Assembly (NCBI GenBank): GCA_036567985.1
Contig: DATCTK010000071.1
Coordinates: forward strand, 1 to 19,845
Reading direction: 5' to 3'
DNA: 19,845 bases
From: SZUA-229 sp036567985
GTDB taxonomy: Bacteria > Pseudomonadota > Gammaproteobacteria > SZUA-229
Shown one piece after another: positions 1 to 6,704 of the stretch. How positions within the stretch are numbered: position 1 is the stretch's first letter; every line of letters begins with the position of its first letter. The translations under genes and the position numbers were made by a program. Under the pieces are notes generated by a model, which had not been told where the DNA came from, searched no databases, and saw only the letters and a list, made by a program, of their open reading frames with translations.

Positions 1-184
1 CAGTAGTTGAGAAAATACAGTATTATAATGACTCATGGTCTGGTTTCCTTTTTGTTTTTCAATGACTTGTGATAACTTCATTGTAACAAACTGAAGGGTT
101 TCCAGACCTATTTATTTACGCTCTTAACGGGACAGCAGTGAAATAATTTATTTTTTTACTATTTTATTCTCGCAGGAGAAACAC
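1..184. other. AT-rich upstream region of the HNH-like gene
   Basis: No reading frame of note. A TATAAT hexamer lies at 24-29, but its -35 partner would fall at the window edge, so it cannot be judged. GGTCTGG at 37-43 and CCAGACC at 102-108 form a 7-bp inverted repeat with a 58-bp spacer. Between these arms a small hairpin can form (CTTCA/TGAAG around TTGT/ACAA). A clear Shine-Dalgarno, AGGAGA, at 174-179 belongs to the following gene. Confidence 0.35.
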
Positions 185-487
185 GTGAACATGCCCCTTA
201 AAGAACAAAGCCTGAGTACACGCCTGAAGGAAATGGTGCTGGCTTATGTCAGGGAAGATAGCAACAGTGACTGCTGGTTATGGACCGGTCAGGTATCGAA
301 TAGCGGACATGGCCGCATCAAGATCAAGGATGAAAGTGAACGCATCAAGATGCAGAGTGCCGAGCATGTCAGCTATATGGCATTTAATGGCGAAATACCC
401 GCCGGCCATTTTGCCAGGCAGACCTGCAATAACCGCCTGTGTGTAAATCCGCAACACCTTGAACTGTGCAGTGAAACACATGCCTGA
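185..487 (+). CDS. Small stand-alone HNH-fold (His-Me finger) protein, probably catalytically impaired
   Basis: A 100-residue protein. The CWLWTG block (residues 30-35), the G-x-G-R-I strand, the VSYMAFNGEIP segment (62-72) and C81-N-N-R-L-C86-V-N-P-Q-H91-L match the HNH endonuclease family common in phages and as solitary chromosomal genes. In that family the segment before the first Cys usually reads H-x-C-(D/N)-N, and its His is the metal-activating catalytic residue. Here it reads Q79-T-C81-N-N, so the first His is Gln, while N88 and H91 are kept. The usual A-H-R before V-S-Y is A-E-H. I infer a nuclease-weak or DNA-binding-only derivative. The GTG start at 185 is chosen because AGGAGA (174-179) lies about 6 nt upstream; ATG at 191 is possible. 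It converges with the M48 gene, 33 bp between stops. Confidence 0.7.
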   Translation: MNMPLKEQSLSTRLKEMVLAYVREDSNSDCWLWTGQVSNSGHGRIKIKDESERIKMQSAEHVSYMAFNGEIPAGHFARQTCNNRLCVNPQHLELCSETHA

Positions 488-520
488 GAGACAGGCCCGG
501 TTACGCAAAAAATAGATGCC

Positions 521-1402
521 TTAGGGCGTGGTTGATTTATCCAATGCCTGGCTGGCTGATTGCGCAGCCAGCCAGCGTGTAAACTCTGCGGGTAATGGCT
601 GCATTTTTTTATCAGCTGATTGCTCCGCTGGCAGTCCACTTTGCTTTTCCGCCAGCTCAAGTGCCCGCTGGATGCGTCGTTCAGTTAAGGGATGGGTATT
701 CAGGAACTCCAGCGGTTCACTTCCACCCCGCTCTGCTTTAAACACCTCGAATAAACCCACGGCGCCCTGCGCATGACCATAACGGCCCAACAGCACATCC
801 ACTGCGGCTGCATCTGCACGGTGTTCATAATCACGGGAAAATTTCATCAGGGTTAATAAACCGCTGGTGCCCATCAGCCGGTTTAGAATATCGTCTGCTG
901 AAGAGGTAAACAGCGACAGCACCATCATCGCCAGCAAACTGTGACTGGCAGCAGAAATCGGATGACGGTATTTCAGATGTGCAATTTCATGGGCAATCAC
1001 CATTACCAGCTCGTCCTCGCTGCGCAGTTTTTCCAGCAAACCACGATGCAATACCATATGCCCGCCTAATGTTGCAAAGGCATTCACCGTATCTGAATTG
1101 ACATAATGCAATGTCACCTGCATATCTTGCGGCAGGGCCATATCAGCAGCCACCTGCTGCGTTAAACGCTCAAGGTACGCTGGCGCTTCGGCGGTATCGC
1201 TTTCCAGCAGGGATTCCAGCGGAATTGATTGCTCCCAGGCAAAGGGAATCTTGTCGGCAAAAAAATCCACTGTAACAATCAGCAGGTAAAAGCTGATCAC
1301 AACAATCGCAATCACACCACCCGTAAGAATAAAAAATTCCTTCAGCGGATGGGATTCACTGGTATTAATGCCCTCGGGTATCTGCGGGTTGGTGTATTGC
1401 AT
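521..1402 (-). CDS. Membrane-anchored M48-family metallopeptidase
   Basis: 293 residues. One membrane segment at about 22-47 follows a short N-terminus; the flanking charges (K21 before, D46/D50 after) suggest that the catalytic part lies in the periplasm. The zinc site is H138-E-I-A-H142 with the third ligand E193 in D-Y-E-H-R-A-D, followed by the family's N-T-H-P motif at 235-238 and a helical E-R-R-I segment. A hydrophobic stretch at about 154-165 may associate with the membrane. These features match M48 peptidases such as LoiP/YcaL, which act on envelope proteins; the substrate is unknown. It is the last gene of a three-gene leftward operon: the preceding stop codon lies only 2 bp upstream of its ATG, so translation is probably coupled. 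Assignment to M48 is firm; the specific role is not. Confidence 0.88.
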   Translation of the reverse strand: MQYTNPQIPEGINTSESHPLKEFFILTGGVIAIVVISFYLLIVTVDFFADKIPFAWEQSIPLESLLESDTAEAPAYLERLTQQVAADMALPQDMQVTLHYVNSDTVNAFATLGGHMVLHRGLLEKLRSEDELVMVIAHEIAHLKYRHPISAASHSLLAMMVLSLFTSSADDILNRLMGTSGLLTLMKFSRDYEHRADAAAVDVLLGRYGHAQGAVGLFEVFKAERGGSEPLEFLNTHPLTERRIQRALELAEKQSGLPAEQSADKKMQPLPAEFTRWLAAQSASQALDKSTTP

Positions 1403-1404
1403 AA

Positions 1405-1887
1405 TCAGCGCATAAGATTGGCAGTGTGTGCCACTTCGATATTATTGGGAATCAGTGCGGTGCCATAGGCCAGCACTTCAATTGAACCAATGGTATTGCC
1501 ATTGCCCTTGTGAATACTGGCGGTTTCAAATTTGATATTAAATACCATGGTTGCACCCAGTGACCTGGCTTCCTGTTTCATACGCAATACCGCTTCGCGA
1601 CGCGCACGATCCAGCAGTGATTCATAGGAAGTCACTCGCCCACCAAAAAAGTTGCGCAGGGTAGCACTAAAGCGTTTGAAGTAGTCTACCGAAATCACCA
1701 CATTGCCACTCACCAGCTGGCTGTCGAAATTGGGTTCACCGTAGGGTGGAATGCGCGAGGCAATCGCCGGTATCCGGTTTAAAAAGCGCTCGCGTTTACG
1801 AATCGATTTATAATGACTGGCTTCTGCAGCACGCCCGAAGCCATAACCCAGAAACAGCAATACGATAAAGATAATCAGATCGACCAT
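1405..1887 (-). CDS. UPF0145/YbjQ-like protein with N-terminal membrane anchor
   Basis: 160 residues. The hydrophobic N-terminus (about 3-18) looks like a membrane anchor or uncleaved signal. A basic linker follows (K27-S-I-R-K-R-E-R), then a YbjQ-type domain at about 55-147 with N-F-F-G-G (79-83), S-Y-E-S-L-L, R-R-E-A-V-L-R-M, L-G-A-T-M-V-F-N and an A-Y-G-T-A-L strand. These blocks align with the product of the upstream gene, so the two are paralogues. YbjQ proteins are small, reported to be oligomeric and often annotated as heavy-metal-binding; no biochemical role is established. The gene begins 7 bp after the upstream stop and ends 2 bp before the M48 start. A function in envelope quality control is only inferred from the neighbour. 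Confidence 0.8.
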   Translation of the reverse strand: MVDLIIFIVLLFLGYGFGRAAEASHYKSIRKRERFLNRIPAIASRIPPYGEPNFDSQLVSGNVVISVDYFKRFSATLRNFFGGRVTSYESLLDRARREAVLRMKQEARSLGATMVFNIKFETASIHKGNGNTIGSIEVLAYGTALIPNNIEVAHTANLMR

Positions 1888-1894
1888 TCGATCG

Positions 1895-2212
1895 CTACTC
1901 CAGAATCACTGCAGTGCCATACACAAACAGTTCCGCCGCACCGGTTGCCACACTGGAGGTTGAGAAACGCACATTCAATACTGCATTGGCGCCAACTGCT
2001 GTGGCCTGTGCCAGCATGCGCTGAGTCGCCTCTTCACGGGATTCCTGTAACAGCTCGGTGTAGCCCCTGAGTTCGCCACCAAAAATATTTTTCAGCCCCG
2101 CCATAAAATCACGGCCAATGTGTTTGGCACGCACCGAACTGCCCTGCACCAGCCCCAGGTGTTGCTGGATACGCTTGCCGGGTATCACTTCAAGATTACT
2201 GATAATCAACAC
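1895..2212 (-). CDS. ybjQ: UPF0145/YbjQ-family protein
   Basis: 105 residues, the usual length of soluble YbjQ proteins. Visible family blocks are V-I-P-G-K-R-I near the N-terminus, G-L-V-Q-G-S-S-V-R, I-F-G-G-E-L-R-G-Y-T-E-L-L, E-E-A-T-Q-R-M, A-V-G-A-N-A-V-L-N-V-R-F and a final F-V-Y-G-T-A-V. Two starts are possible. GTG at 2212 lies 4 nt from GGAG (2217-2220). TTG at 2209 lies 7 nt away and gives M-I-I-S-N, closer to typical family starts, so TTG may be the real one. It is the first gene of the leftward ybjQ/ybjQ-like/M48 operon, divergent from dbpA. The family is clear; the function is undefined. Confidence 0.88.
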   Translation of the reverse strand: MLIISNLEVIPGKRIQQHLGLVQGSSVRAKHIGRDFMAGLKNIFGGELRGYTELLQESREEATQRMLAQATAVGANAVLNVRFSTSSVATGAAELFVYGTAVILE

Positions 2213-2221
2213 TTTTCTCCT

Positions 2222-2325
2222 GTTTTATCCAGCGAAATTACAATCTGCCCGTGGCTTTGTAAAGTTTTATCCCCGGTTTATAGCTCATGCCTACGGATAA
2301 ATGGGCCGTCATTCACGGATAAATG
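2222..2325. promoter_or_regulatory. Four GGATAAA heptamers in the ybjQ/dbpA divergent region
   Basis: TTTATCC occurs at 2224-2230 and 2266-2272, each within GTTTTATCC. Its complement GGATAAA occurs at 2295-2301 and 2317-2323, each within ACGGATAAATG (2293-2303 and 2315-2325, period 22 bp). Two copies point each way around a centre near 2283, between the divergent ybjQ operon and dbpA. This could be a set of operator half-sites. No matching regulator is recognised. Confidence 0.35.
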
Positions 2326-2362
2326 TTATGATGCATCAGCCATCACCAGCCGAACACACAGC

Positions 2363-3745
2363 ATGAACAACACATCTTTTAGCAGCTTATCCCTTGCCCG
2401 TCCCCTGATCGACAACCTGGAGTCACTGGGTTATCAACAGATGACCGAGATTCAGGCTGAAACCCTGCCGCTGACCCTGCAGGGCAAGGATGTACTGGCA
2501 CAGGCTAAAACCGGCAGTGGCAAAACCGCCGCCTTTGGTCTGGCTTTGCTGCATCAGTTGCAGGACATCAATAACCAGACCCAGGCACTGGTGCTGTGCC
2601 CGACACGGGAACTGGCTGAACAGGTGGCAAATGAACTGCGACGCCTGGCGCGGCCGCTGGCGAATACCAAAATTATTACCCTGTGCGGCGGTAAACCGAT
2701 TGCCGCGCAGTACGCCTCACTGGAACACCAGCCACACATTGTGGTGGGCACACCGGGGCGTGTTTTAAAACACCTGCAAAAGGGTTCATTAAAGGTTGAT
2801 CAGTTAAACACGCTGGTGCTGGATGAAGCCGATCGTATGCTCGATATGGGCTTTCAGGTCGAGATGATGCGCATTATCAAACTGCTGCCCACACAACGCC
2901 AGACCCTGCTCTTCTCCGCCACCTTCGCGGATGAAATTAAAAAAATCAGTCAGCAGATACAACAACAGGCGACTGTGGTTAAGGTAGAAAGCCAGCACGA
3001 CAGCAAAAACATTAAACAGATTTTTTATGAAATAGAAAAAGGTGAACGCACCAATACACTGGTGTCGATTATGCACCAGTTCAAACCGGCGCATAGCGTG
3101 GTGTTCTGCAACCGCAAACACCAGTGCAAGGAACTGGCTGAAGAACTCTGGCAACAGGGCTTTCATGCAGTTGCGCTGCACGGTGATTTGGAACAGGCGG
3201 ACCGCGACCGGGTGCTGGTGCAGTTTGCCAATAAAAGCAGTTCCATGCTGATTGCCACCGATGTCGCGGCGCGGGGTCTGGACATCAAGGACCTGGATGC
3301 GGTGATCAACTTTGAACTCTCCCCGGACCCGGAAACCCATGTGCATCGAATCGGTCGCACCGGTCGTGCCGGTAACCAGGGGCTGGCTCTGAGCCTGTTT
3401 ATGGCATCGGAAGCGCCCAAACTGGTAGCCATCGAGGATTACCAGAAAGCCCCATTGCGCATCGACAGCGTCAATACACTGAAACGCCGCGAGGCTTTTC
3501 GCCTGAGTCCGCCAATGGTGACCCTGTGCATCAATGCCGGCAAGAAAAATAAACTGCGCGCCGGTGACCTGCTGGGTGCACTGACTGCAGATAAAAGCAT
3601 TCCCGGCAAACAGATCGGCAAGATCGACCTGTTTGATACCATCGCCTATGTGGCGGTGGAACGCGCAGTGGCCAAACAGGCCTTGAAACTTTTATCGGAA
3701 GGCAAGATCAAGGGCAAGAAATTCAGGGTTAGAAAGCTGGGTTAA
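2363..3745 (+). CDS. dbpA: ATP-dependent DEAD-box RNA helicase DbpA
   Basis: 460 residues from ATG 2363, close to the 457 of E. coli DbpA. The frame is open upstream to 2120, but that extension has no homology-like content and would overlap the divergent promoter region. Helicase motifs appear in order: Q-motif (M27-T-E-I-Q-A-E), Walker A A-K-T-G-S-G-K-T (48-55), P-T-R-E-L-A (80-85), D-E-A-D (154-157), S-A-T (185-187), A-T-D-V-A-A-R-G-L-D (298-307) and H-R-I-G-R-T-G-R (328-335). The C-terminal domain (about 385-460; C-I-N-A-G-K-K-N-K-L-R-A-G-D, G-K-I-K-G-K-K-F-R-V-R) is the DbpA-specific RNA-binding module. In E. coli this module recognises hairpin 92 of 23S rRNA, directing the helicase to late 50S subunit assembly. 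No strong Shine-Dalgarno precedes the start. Confidence 0.95.
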   Translation: MNNTSFSSLSLARPLIDNLESLGYQQMTEIQAETLPLTLQGKDVLAQAKTGSGKTAAFGLALLHQLQDINNQTQALVLCPTRELAEQVANELRRLARPLANTKIITLCGGKPIAAQYASLEHQPHIVVGTPGRVLKHLQKGSLKVDQLNTLVLDEADRMLDMGFQVEMMRIIKLLPTQRQTLLFSATFADEIKKISQQIQQQATVVKVESQHDSKNIKQIFYEIEKGERTNTLVSIMHQFKPAHSVVFCNRKHQCKELAEELWQQGFHAVALHGDLEQADRDRVLVQFANKSSSMLIATDVAARGLDIKDLDAVINFELSPDPETHVHRIGRTGRAGNQGLALSLFMASEAPKLVAIEDYQKAPLRIDSVNTLKRREAFRLSPPMVTLCINAGKKNKLRAGDLLGALTADKSIPGKQIGKIDLFDTIAYVAVERAVAKQALKLLSEGKIKGKKFRVRKLG

Positions 3746-3785
3746 AGCCAGCCCGTATCACACAGAGCACGTCGGAGACATGCAG

Positions 3786-4180
3786 ATGCAAAATGAAACC
3801 ATAAAAGTTCGCTCCACCGAAAGCGGTCAGGAAATTGACGTGCCAGGGTACCTCTGAATAATGATGACATATCTCTGGCTTACAGGTGCGTTCGCAATCA
3901 AGGCAGCGTTTTGAAAGCATGCTCAAGCCTGGTGAGAAACGCTAACGCAGAGTGCGGGCACACCTGTAAGCCCCGCAGGGCGAGGCCTGAAGCGCACATC
4001 TACGGTGTTGTGCTTCTTGTAAAGGACCGGGCCATTCACTGCGAAGCACGCCTTGTAGCTGCACGCTTCAGGACTTGCAGAGACATATCAGCATTGTTCA
4101 GAGGTACCCTAGATATCTGTCTATACATTAGCATAGCGGCACAGTGGGTGAAAATGCTGATGCAGATCAAGCCCGGGTAA
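3786..4180 (+). pseudogene. Small ORF (about 42 codons) interrupted by a 262-bp mobile element
   Basis: ATG 3786 is preceded 8 nt upstream by GGAG (3774-3777); a second ATG at 3780 is too close to that site. The frame reads M-Q-N-E-T-I-K-V-R-S-T-E-S-G-Q-E-I-D-V, then enters the element at 3843-3847 and stops at 3855 (C-L-stop). If 3847-4108 and one copy of the 4-bp target (CCAG/CTAG) are removed, the frame continues without a stop as D-I-C-L-Y-I-S-I-A-A-Q-W-V-K-M-L-M-Q-I-K-P-G and ends at TAA 4178-4180, just before the convergent DUF2069 gene. I do not recognise the peptide. Exact frame restoration and the well-placed ribosome site suggest it was once translated; alternatively it is a fortuitous short frame. 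Confidence 0.5.
3847..4108. mobile_element. MITE-like element, 262 bp, IS5-type ends
   Basis: The ends form a 31-bp inverted repeat with 27 matches: GGTACCTCTGAATAATGATG at the left, and the complement of the right end begins GGTACCTCTGAACAATGCTG. The flanks are CCAG (3843-3846) and CTAG (4109-4112), a target duplication with one difference. CTAG fits the YTAR targets known for IS5-group elements. Inside there are two further dyads: GGCTTACAGGTG at 3878 against CACCTGTAAGCC ending about 3972, and CCTGAAGCG (3986-3994) against CGCTTCAGG (4064-4072), which encloses GTGCTTC/GAAGCAC. No transposase is encoded, so the element must be mobilised in trans. It interrupts a small ORF. Confidence 0.75.
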
Positions 4181-4189
4181 GTCCGTTAA

Positions 4190-4594
4190 TTATTCAGCTG
4201 TGCCCTGGTTGTCCTGACGGGCATTCCCTGCGGCCTCACGCAGTGCATTTTCCGCCTTGCCCTGGAAACGGGTGTAGAGCATGGCACCGATAAAAAACAG
4301 CACGCTGAGCAGGCTGAAGATAACGCCGAACAGGCGGGTGCTACTGTCTCCCGCATACCAGATACCGATAATAAAGTAGAACAGTGCCAGGTACATGGCC
4401 CAGGCATGGGTGTAGACCCGGCCATGCAGAATGCCGCGCAGGGGAAACAGCAGGGGGCCGGCCTGGATCAGCAGGGTCATGGAGACAAATTTGGCATCAA
4501 TGGGCTGAATCACCAGATACCATAATGGAATAAAGCCGAGCAGGCCAAAGTAGCCGATCAGGGTCAGGGTTCTGGAAAGTTGAATACTATTCAT
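4190..4594 (-). CDS. DUF2069 inner-membrane protein
   Basis: 134 residues with four hydrophobic segments, at about 10-29, 38-52, 62-80 and 87-107, followed by a polar, Ala- and Gln-rich tail. The pattern G-Y-F-G-L-L near the N-terminus, P-L-R-G-I-L-H-G-R-V-Y-T-H-A-W (51-65) and F-Y-F-I-I-G-I-W-Y-A-G (72-82) is typical of DUF2069 proteins, which have no assigned function. It lies 67 bp downstream of wrbA on the same strand. The order arsC-wrbA-DUF2069 is the same as in Pseudomonas, which supports the call. No clear Shine-Dalgarno precedes the ATG, so the start is less certain than the frame. Confidence 0.82.
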   Translation of the reverse strand: MNSIQLSRTLTLIGYFGLLGFIPLWYLVIQPIDAKFVSMTLLIQAGPLLFPLRGILHGRVYTHAWAMYLALFYFIIGIWYAGDSSTRLFGVIFSLLSVLFFIGAMLYTRFQGKAENALREAAGNARQDNQGTAE

Positions 4595-4661
4595 AGAGGC
4601 GGCTCGACTGGTTAGTCTGTCAATTGATGCGGGTATTTATTTAGCTCAGGTTATTTAAGGA

Positions 4662-5252
4662 TCAGGCGCCCTGCAGTTTTTTTGCGGCTTCTGCCACTCG
4701 TCTGCCCAGGGCCAGACACAGGTCTTTTTCGTCATTATCCAGCGGGGCGTTGCCGCTATTGAGGCGACTGGCGCCATAGGGGGTGCCGCCGGTAATGGTT
4801 TTATGCAGCGCAGCTTCACTGTAGGGCAGGCCCATAACAACCATGCCATGGTGCATTAGCGGCAGCAGCATGCTCAGCAGGGTGGATTCCTGGCCCCCGT
4901 GCATGCTGGCGGTGGAGGTAAATACTGCAGCCGGCTTATCAATCATCGCACCGGACATCCACAGGCTGCCAGTACCATCGATAAAATGTTTAAGCGAGGC
5001 GGCCATATTGCCGAAGTGGGTGGGGCTGCCCATGATCAGGCCGCTGCATTCCTGCAGGTCCTGTAGCTCGGCGTAGGGCGCGCCGCTTTCAGGTACCAGC
5101 GGTGCACTGGCCTCACAGACGCTGGATACGGCGGGCACGGTGCGTAAACGCGCCTGCATGCCGTCTACTTCTTCTATGCCACGGGCGATGGTGCGGGCCA
5201 TTTCGGCAGTGGAGCCGCTCTGGCTGTAGTACAGAACTAATACCTCGGACAT
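4662..5252 (-). CDS. wrbA: NAD(P)H:quinone oxidoreductase, WrbA-type flavodoxin-fold protein
   Basis: 196 residues, the usual WrbA length. The FMN phosphate loop reads Y-S-Q-S-G-S-T-A-E-M-A (9-19). The isoalloxazine-contacting segment is G-S-P-T-H-F-G-N-M (75-83), followed by M-H-G-G-Q-E-S-T (117-124), and G-T-P-Y-G-A-S (156-162) is the family's second signature. WrbA proteins are tetrameric flavoproteins that reduce quinones by two electrons in the cytoplasm, limiting redox cycling. The ATG lies 2 bp after the arsC stop, so the genes are probably translationally coupled. C46 and C69 are not part of a known catalytic motif. Confidence 0.92.
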   Translation of the reverse strand: MSEVLVLYYSQSGSTAEMARTIARGIEEVDGMQARLRTVPAVSSVCEASAPLVPESGAPYAELQDLQECSGLIMGSPTHFGNMAASLKHFIDGTGSLWMSGAMIDKPAAVFTSTASMHGGQESTLLSMLLPLMHHGMVVMGLPYSEAALHKTITGGTPYGASRLNSGNAPLDNDEKDLCLALGRRVAEAAKKLQGA

Positions 5253-5254
5253 GG

Positions 5255-5608
5255 CTAGACAATCTCAAGTATGGTTTCGGGAGGGCGACCAATTGCCGCC
5301 CTGTCATTGCATACCACAATCGGGCGCTCAATCAGTTTGGGGTATTTGATCATCGCGTCGATCAGCTGGTCATCGGTAAGCGACTCGTCATCCAGCTGGT
5401 TGTCCTTATACTCTGCTTCATGGGTACGCATCAGTTGCCTGGGTGACATTTCCAGCATTTGCAGAATGTCCCGCAGCTGCTGTTTGCTGGGTGGCGTTTT
5501 CAGGTACTCGATAACTTCGGCATCCAGATCACGCTCATGCAGCAGTTGCAGGGTGAGGCGTGATTTTGAACAGCGCGGATTGTGGTAAATTTTAATCGAG
5601 TCGGACAT
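5255..5608 (-). CDS. arsC: Glutaredoxin-dependent arsenate reductase (ArsC family)
   Basis: 117 residues. The N-terminal H-N-P-R-C13-S-K-S-R carries the nucleophilic cysteine. R61, R95 (in E-R-P-I-V-V) and R108 (in I-G-R-P-P) sit one residue beyond the E. coli ArsC positions R60, R94 and R107, so the arsenate-binding arginine triad is complete. The family reduces arsenate to arsenite with glutathione and glutaredoxin. No arsenite exporter or ArsR is present, and this genomic ArsC sits with wrbA, so a role in arsenic resistance is not assured; such house-keeping copies may act in redox metabolism. AGAGG at 5616-5620 lies 7 nt upstream of the ATG and fixes the start. First gene of the leftward arsC-wrbA-DUF2069 operon. 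Confidence 0.9.
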   Translation of the reverse strand: MSDSIKIYHNPRCSKSRLTLQLLHERDLDAEVIEYLKTPPSKQQLRDILQMLEMSPRQLMRTHEAEYKDNQLDDESLTDDQLIDAMIKYPKLIERPIVVCNDRAAIGRPPETILEIV

Positions 5609-5731
5609 CGGGCTACCTCTGCGGAAAATCGGTATTTACGGGGGGCAGAGAATAGCGTATTTACAGGTGACTTGGCAAAGCTGACGTAGCTCACATGCTG
5701 AATATAAAACTCCCCTAATCAGGTTATTTGC

Positions 5732-5760
5732 TTGACACAGGGGGACGCCGTTGCTAGTTT
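5732..5760 (+). promoter_or_regulatory. Predicted sigma-70 promoter of the LysM lipoprotein gene
   Basis: TTGACA (5732-5737) is a perfect -35 box. After a 17-bp spacer comes TAGTTT (5755-5760), a partial -10. It lies 45 bp upstream of the ATG at 5805, and GGAG at 5792-5795 provides the ribosome site 9 nt before the start. Confidence 0.65.
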
Positions 5761-5804
5761 TCACTTAATTCAAACAATACTTAAATGCATCGGAGACGAT
5801 TAAC

Positions 5805-6455
5805 ATGAAATTTAATCACCTAAGCAAGCCGTTTTTTATCCTAATGCTGGTACTCGGCCTGGTGGCAGGTTGTGCATCTGGTTCAGGTGGTGGAATGGGC
5901 GCTAGCAGCTCAAGCTCAGCAGAGCAGGCAATTGCCGATGCTAAATCAGCGAATGCAGAGGCCCAGGCAATGGGTGTCGCATGGCGCGATACAGGTAAGA
6001 TGATTGAAGCGGCTGAAGCCGCACTGTCAGCGGGTGATGAAGCCAAGGCGACTGAGCTGGCTGATGAGGCACGTCGTCAGGCTGAAAATGCTATGGCCCA
6101 GGCAAAATCTGAAGAAGCGCGTCTGCTTGAAAACGGCACACTGTCCGCCGGTAGTGCATCTGCGGGTGGCGCAATGGGTGGTAGTGATTCCTACCAGGTA
6201 ATCCGTGGTGATAATCTGTGGAACATCTCTGGCAAGAGTGAAGTGTATGCTAACCCATACCAGTGGCCACTGATCTATAAAGCCAACCGTGACAAAATCA
6301 ATGATGCAGACCTGATCTTCCCTGGCCAGGTATTTGCCATTGACCGTAATGCATCTACTGCAGACGTAGATGCGGCGGTTGAGCATGCCAAAACCCGTGG
6401 TGCATGGTCTGTGGGTACGGTAGAAGCCTCAGATGAGAGCTACCTGGCACAATAA
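5805..6455 (+). CDS. LysM-domain lipoprotein with alanine-rich helical region
   Basis: 216 residues. The N-terminal signal ends in the lipobox L-V-A-G-C23, so the mature protein should be lipid-anchored. A Gly/Ser linker (24-38) leads to an Ala-, Glu- and Lys-rich segment (about 39-107) that looks like a long helix or coiled coil of the Lpp/OprI type. A second Gly/Ala linker precedes a LysM domain (about 130-179: S-Y-Q-V-I-R-G-D-N-L-W-N-I-S, then F-P-G-Q-V-F-A-I). LysM domains bind peptidoglycan, so this probably tethers an envelope membrane to the wall. Its own promoter lies upstream and a strong terminator downstream, so it is a single-gene unit, probably highly expressed. No specific gene name is justified. 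Confidence 0.85.
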   Translation: MKFNHLSKPFFILMLVLGLVAGCASGSGGGMGASSSSSAEQAIADAKSANAEAQAMGVAWRDTGKMIEAAEAALSAGDEAKATELADEARRQAENAMAQAKSEEARLLENGTLSAGSASAGGAMGGSDSYQVIRGDNLWNISGKSEVYANPYQWPLIYKANRDKINDADLIFPGQVFAIDRNASTADVDAAVEHAKTRGAWSVGTVEASDESYLAQ

Positions 6456-6476
6456 TCGCTATTCAGCGTTTTGTTT

Positions 6477-6506
6477 AAAAAAAGGCTCGCTTTGCGGGCC
6501 TTTTTT
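6477..6506 (+). terminator. Intrinsic terminator after the LysM lipoprotein gene
   Basis: A 13-bp stem (6478-6490 with 6494-6506, one G-U pair) has a TTT loop and a GC-rich core, GGCTCGC/GCGGGCC, ending in six T. It starts 22 bp past the stop codon. Confidence 0.88.
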
Positions 6507-6640
6507 ATGTTTGGTATATATGCCAGCGTCCAGTGCTGCGGGCCTGCCCTGGCGGGTTGATGAGCCTGTCGAGCTTTTCACTGAACTATTGTGCTGAATT
6601 TACGTCAGTATAAAAACCATTATTAAATTCATGGACTCTG

Positions 6641-6669
6641 TTCCGCAGTACAAAAATCAGCGTTATACT
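6641..6669 (+). promoter_or_regulatory. Weak promoter candidate of the thioredoxin/TolC operon
   Basis: TATACT at 6664-6669 is a good -10. The hexamer 17 bp upstream is TTCCGC (6641-6646), a poor -35. It lies 35 bp before the ATG at 6705, a suitable distance. The rest of 6507-6704 holds no gene. Confidence 0.35.
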
Positions 6670-6704
6670 GCCTTCCAGGCAAAAACATAAGAGCAATCAG
6701 TACC

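Noticed and set aside
2120..2362. N-terminal extension of dbpA
   Set aside because: The frame is open, but the sequence lies in the divergent promoter region and overlaps ybjQ. DbpA proteins begin at the equivalent of ATG 2363.
3911..4180. 89-codon open frame across the mobile element
   Set aside because: Most of it is element DNA with inverted ends; only its last 22 codons belong to the interrupted small ORF. It has no ribosome site and no recognisable domain.
6553..6578. Possible fragment of a dispersed GAGCCTGTCGA-type repeat
   Set aside because: Only a short stretch resembles such repeats and no second copy or dyad is present in the window.
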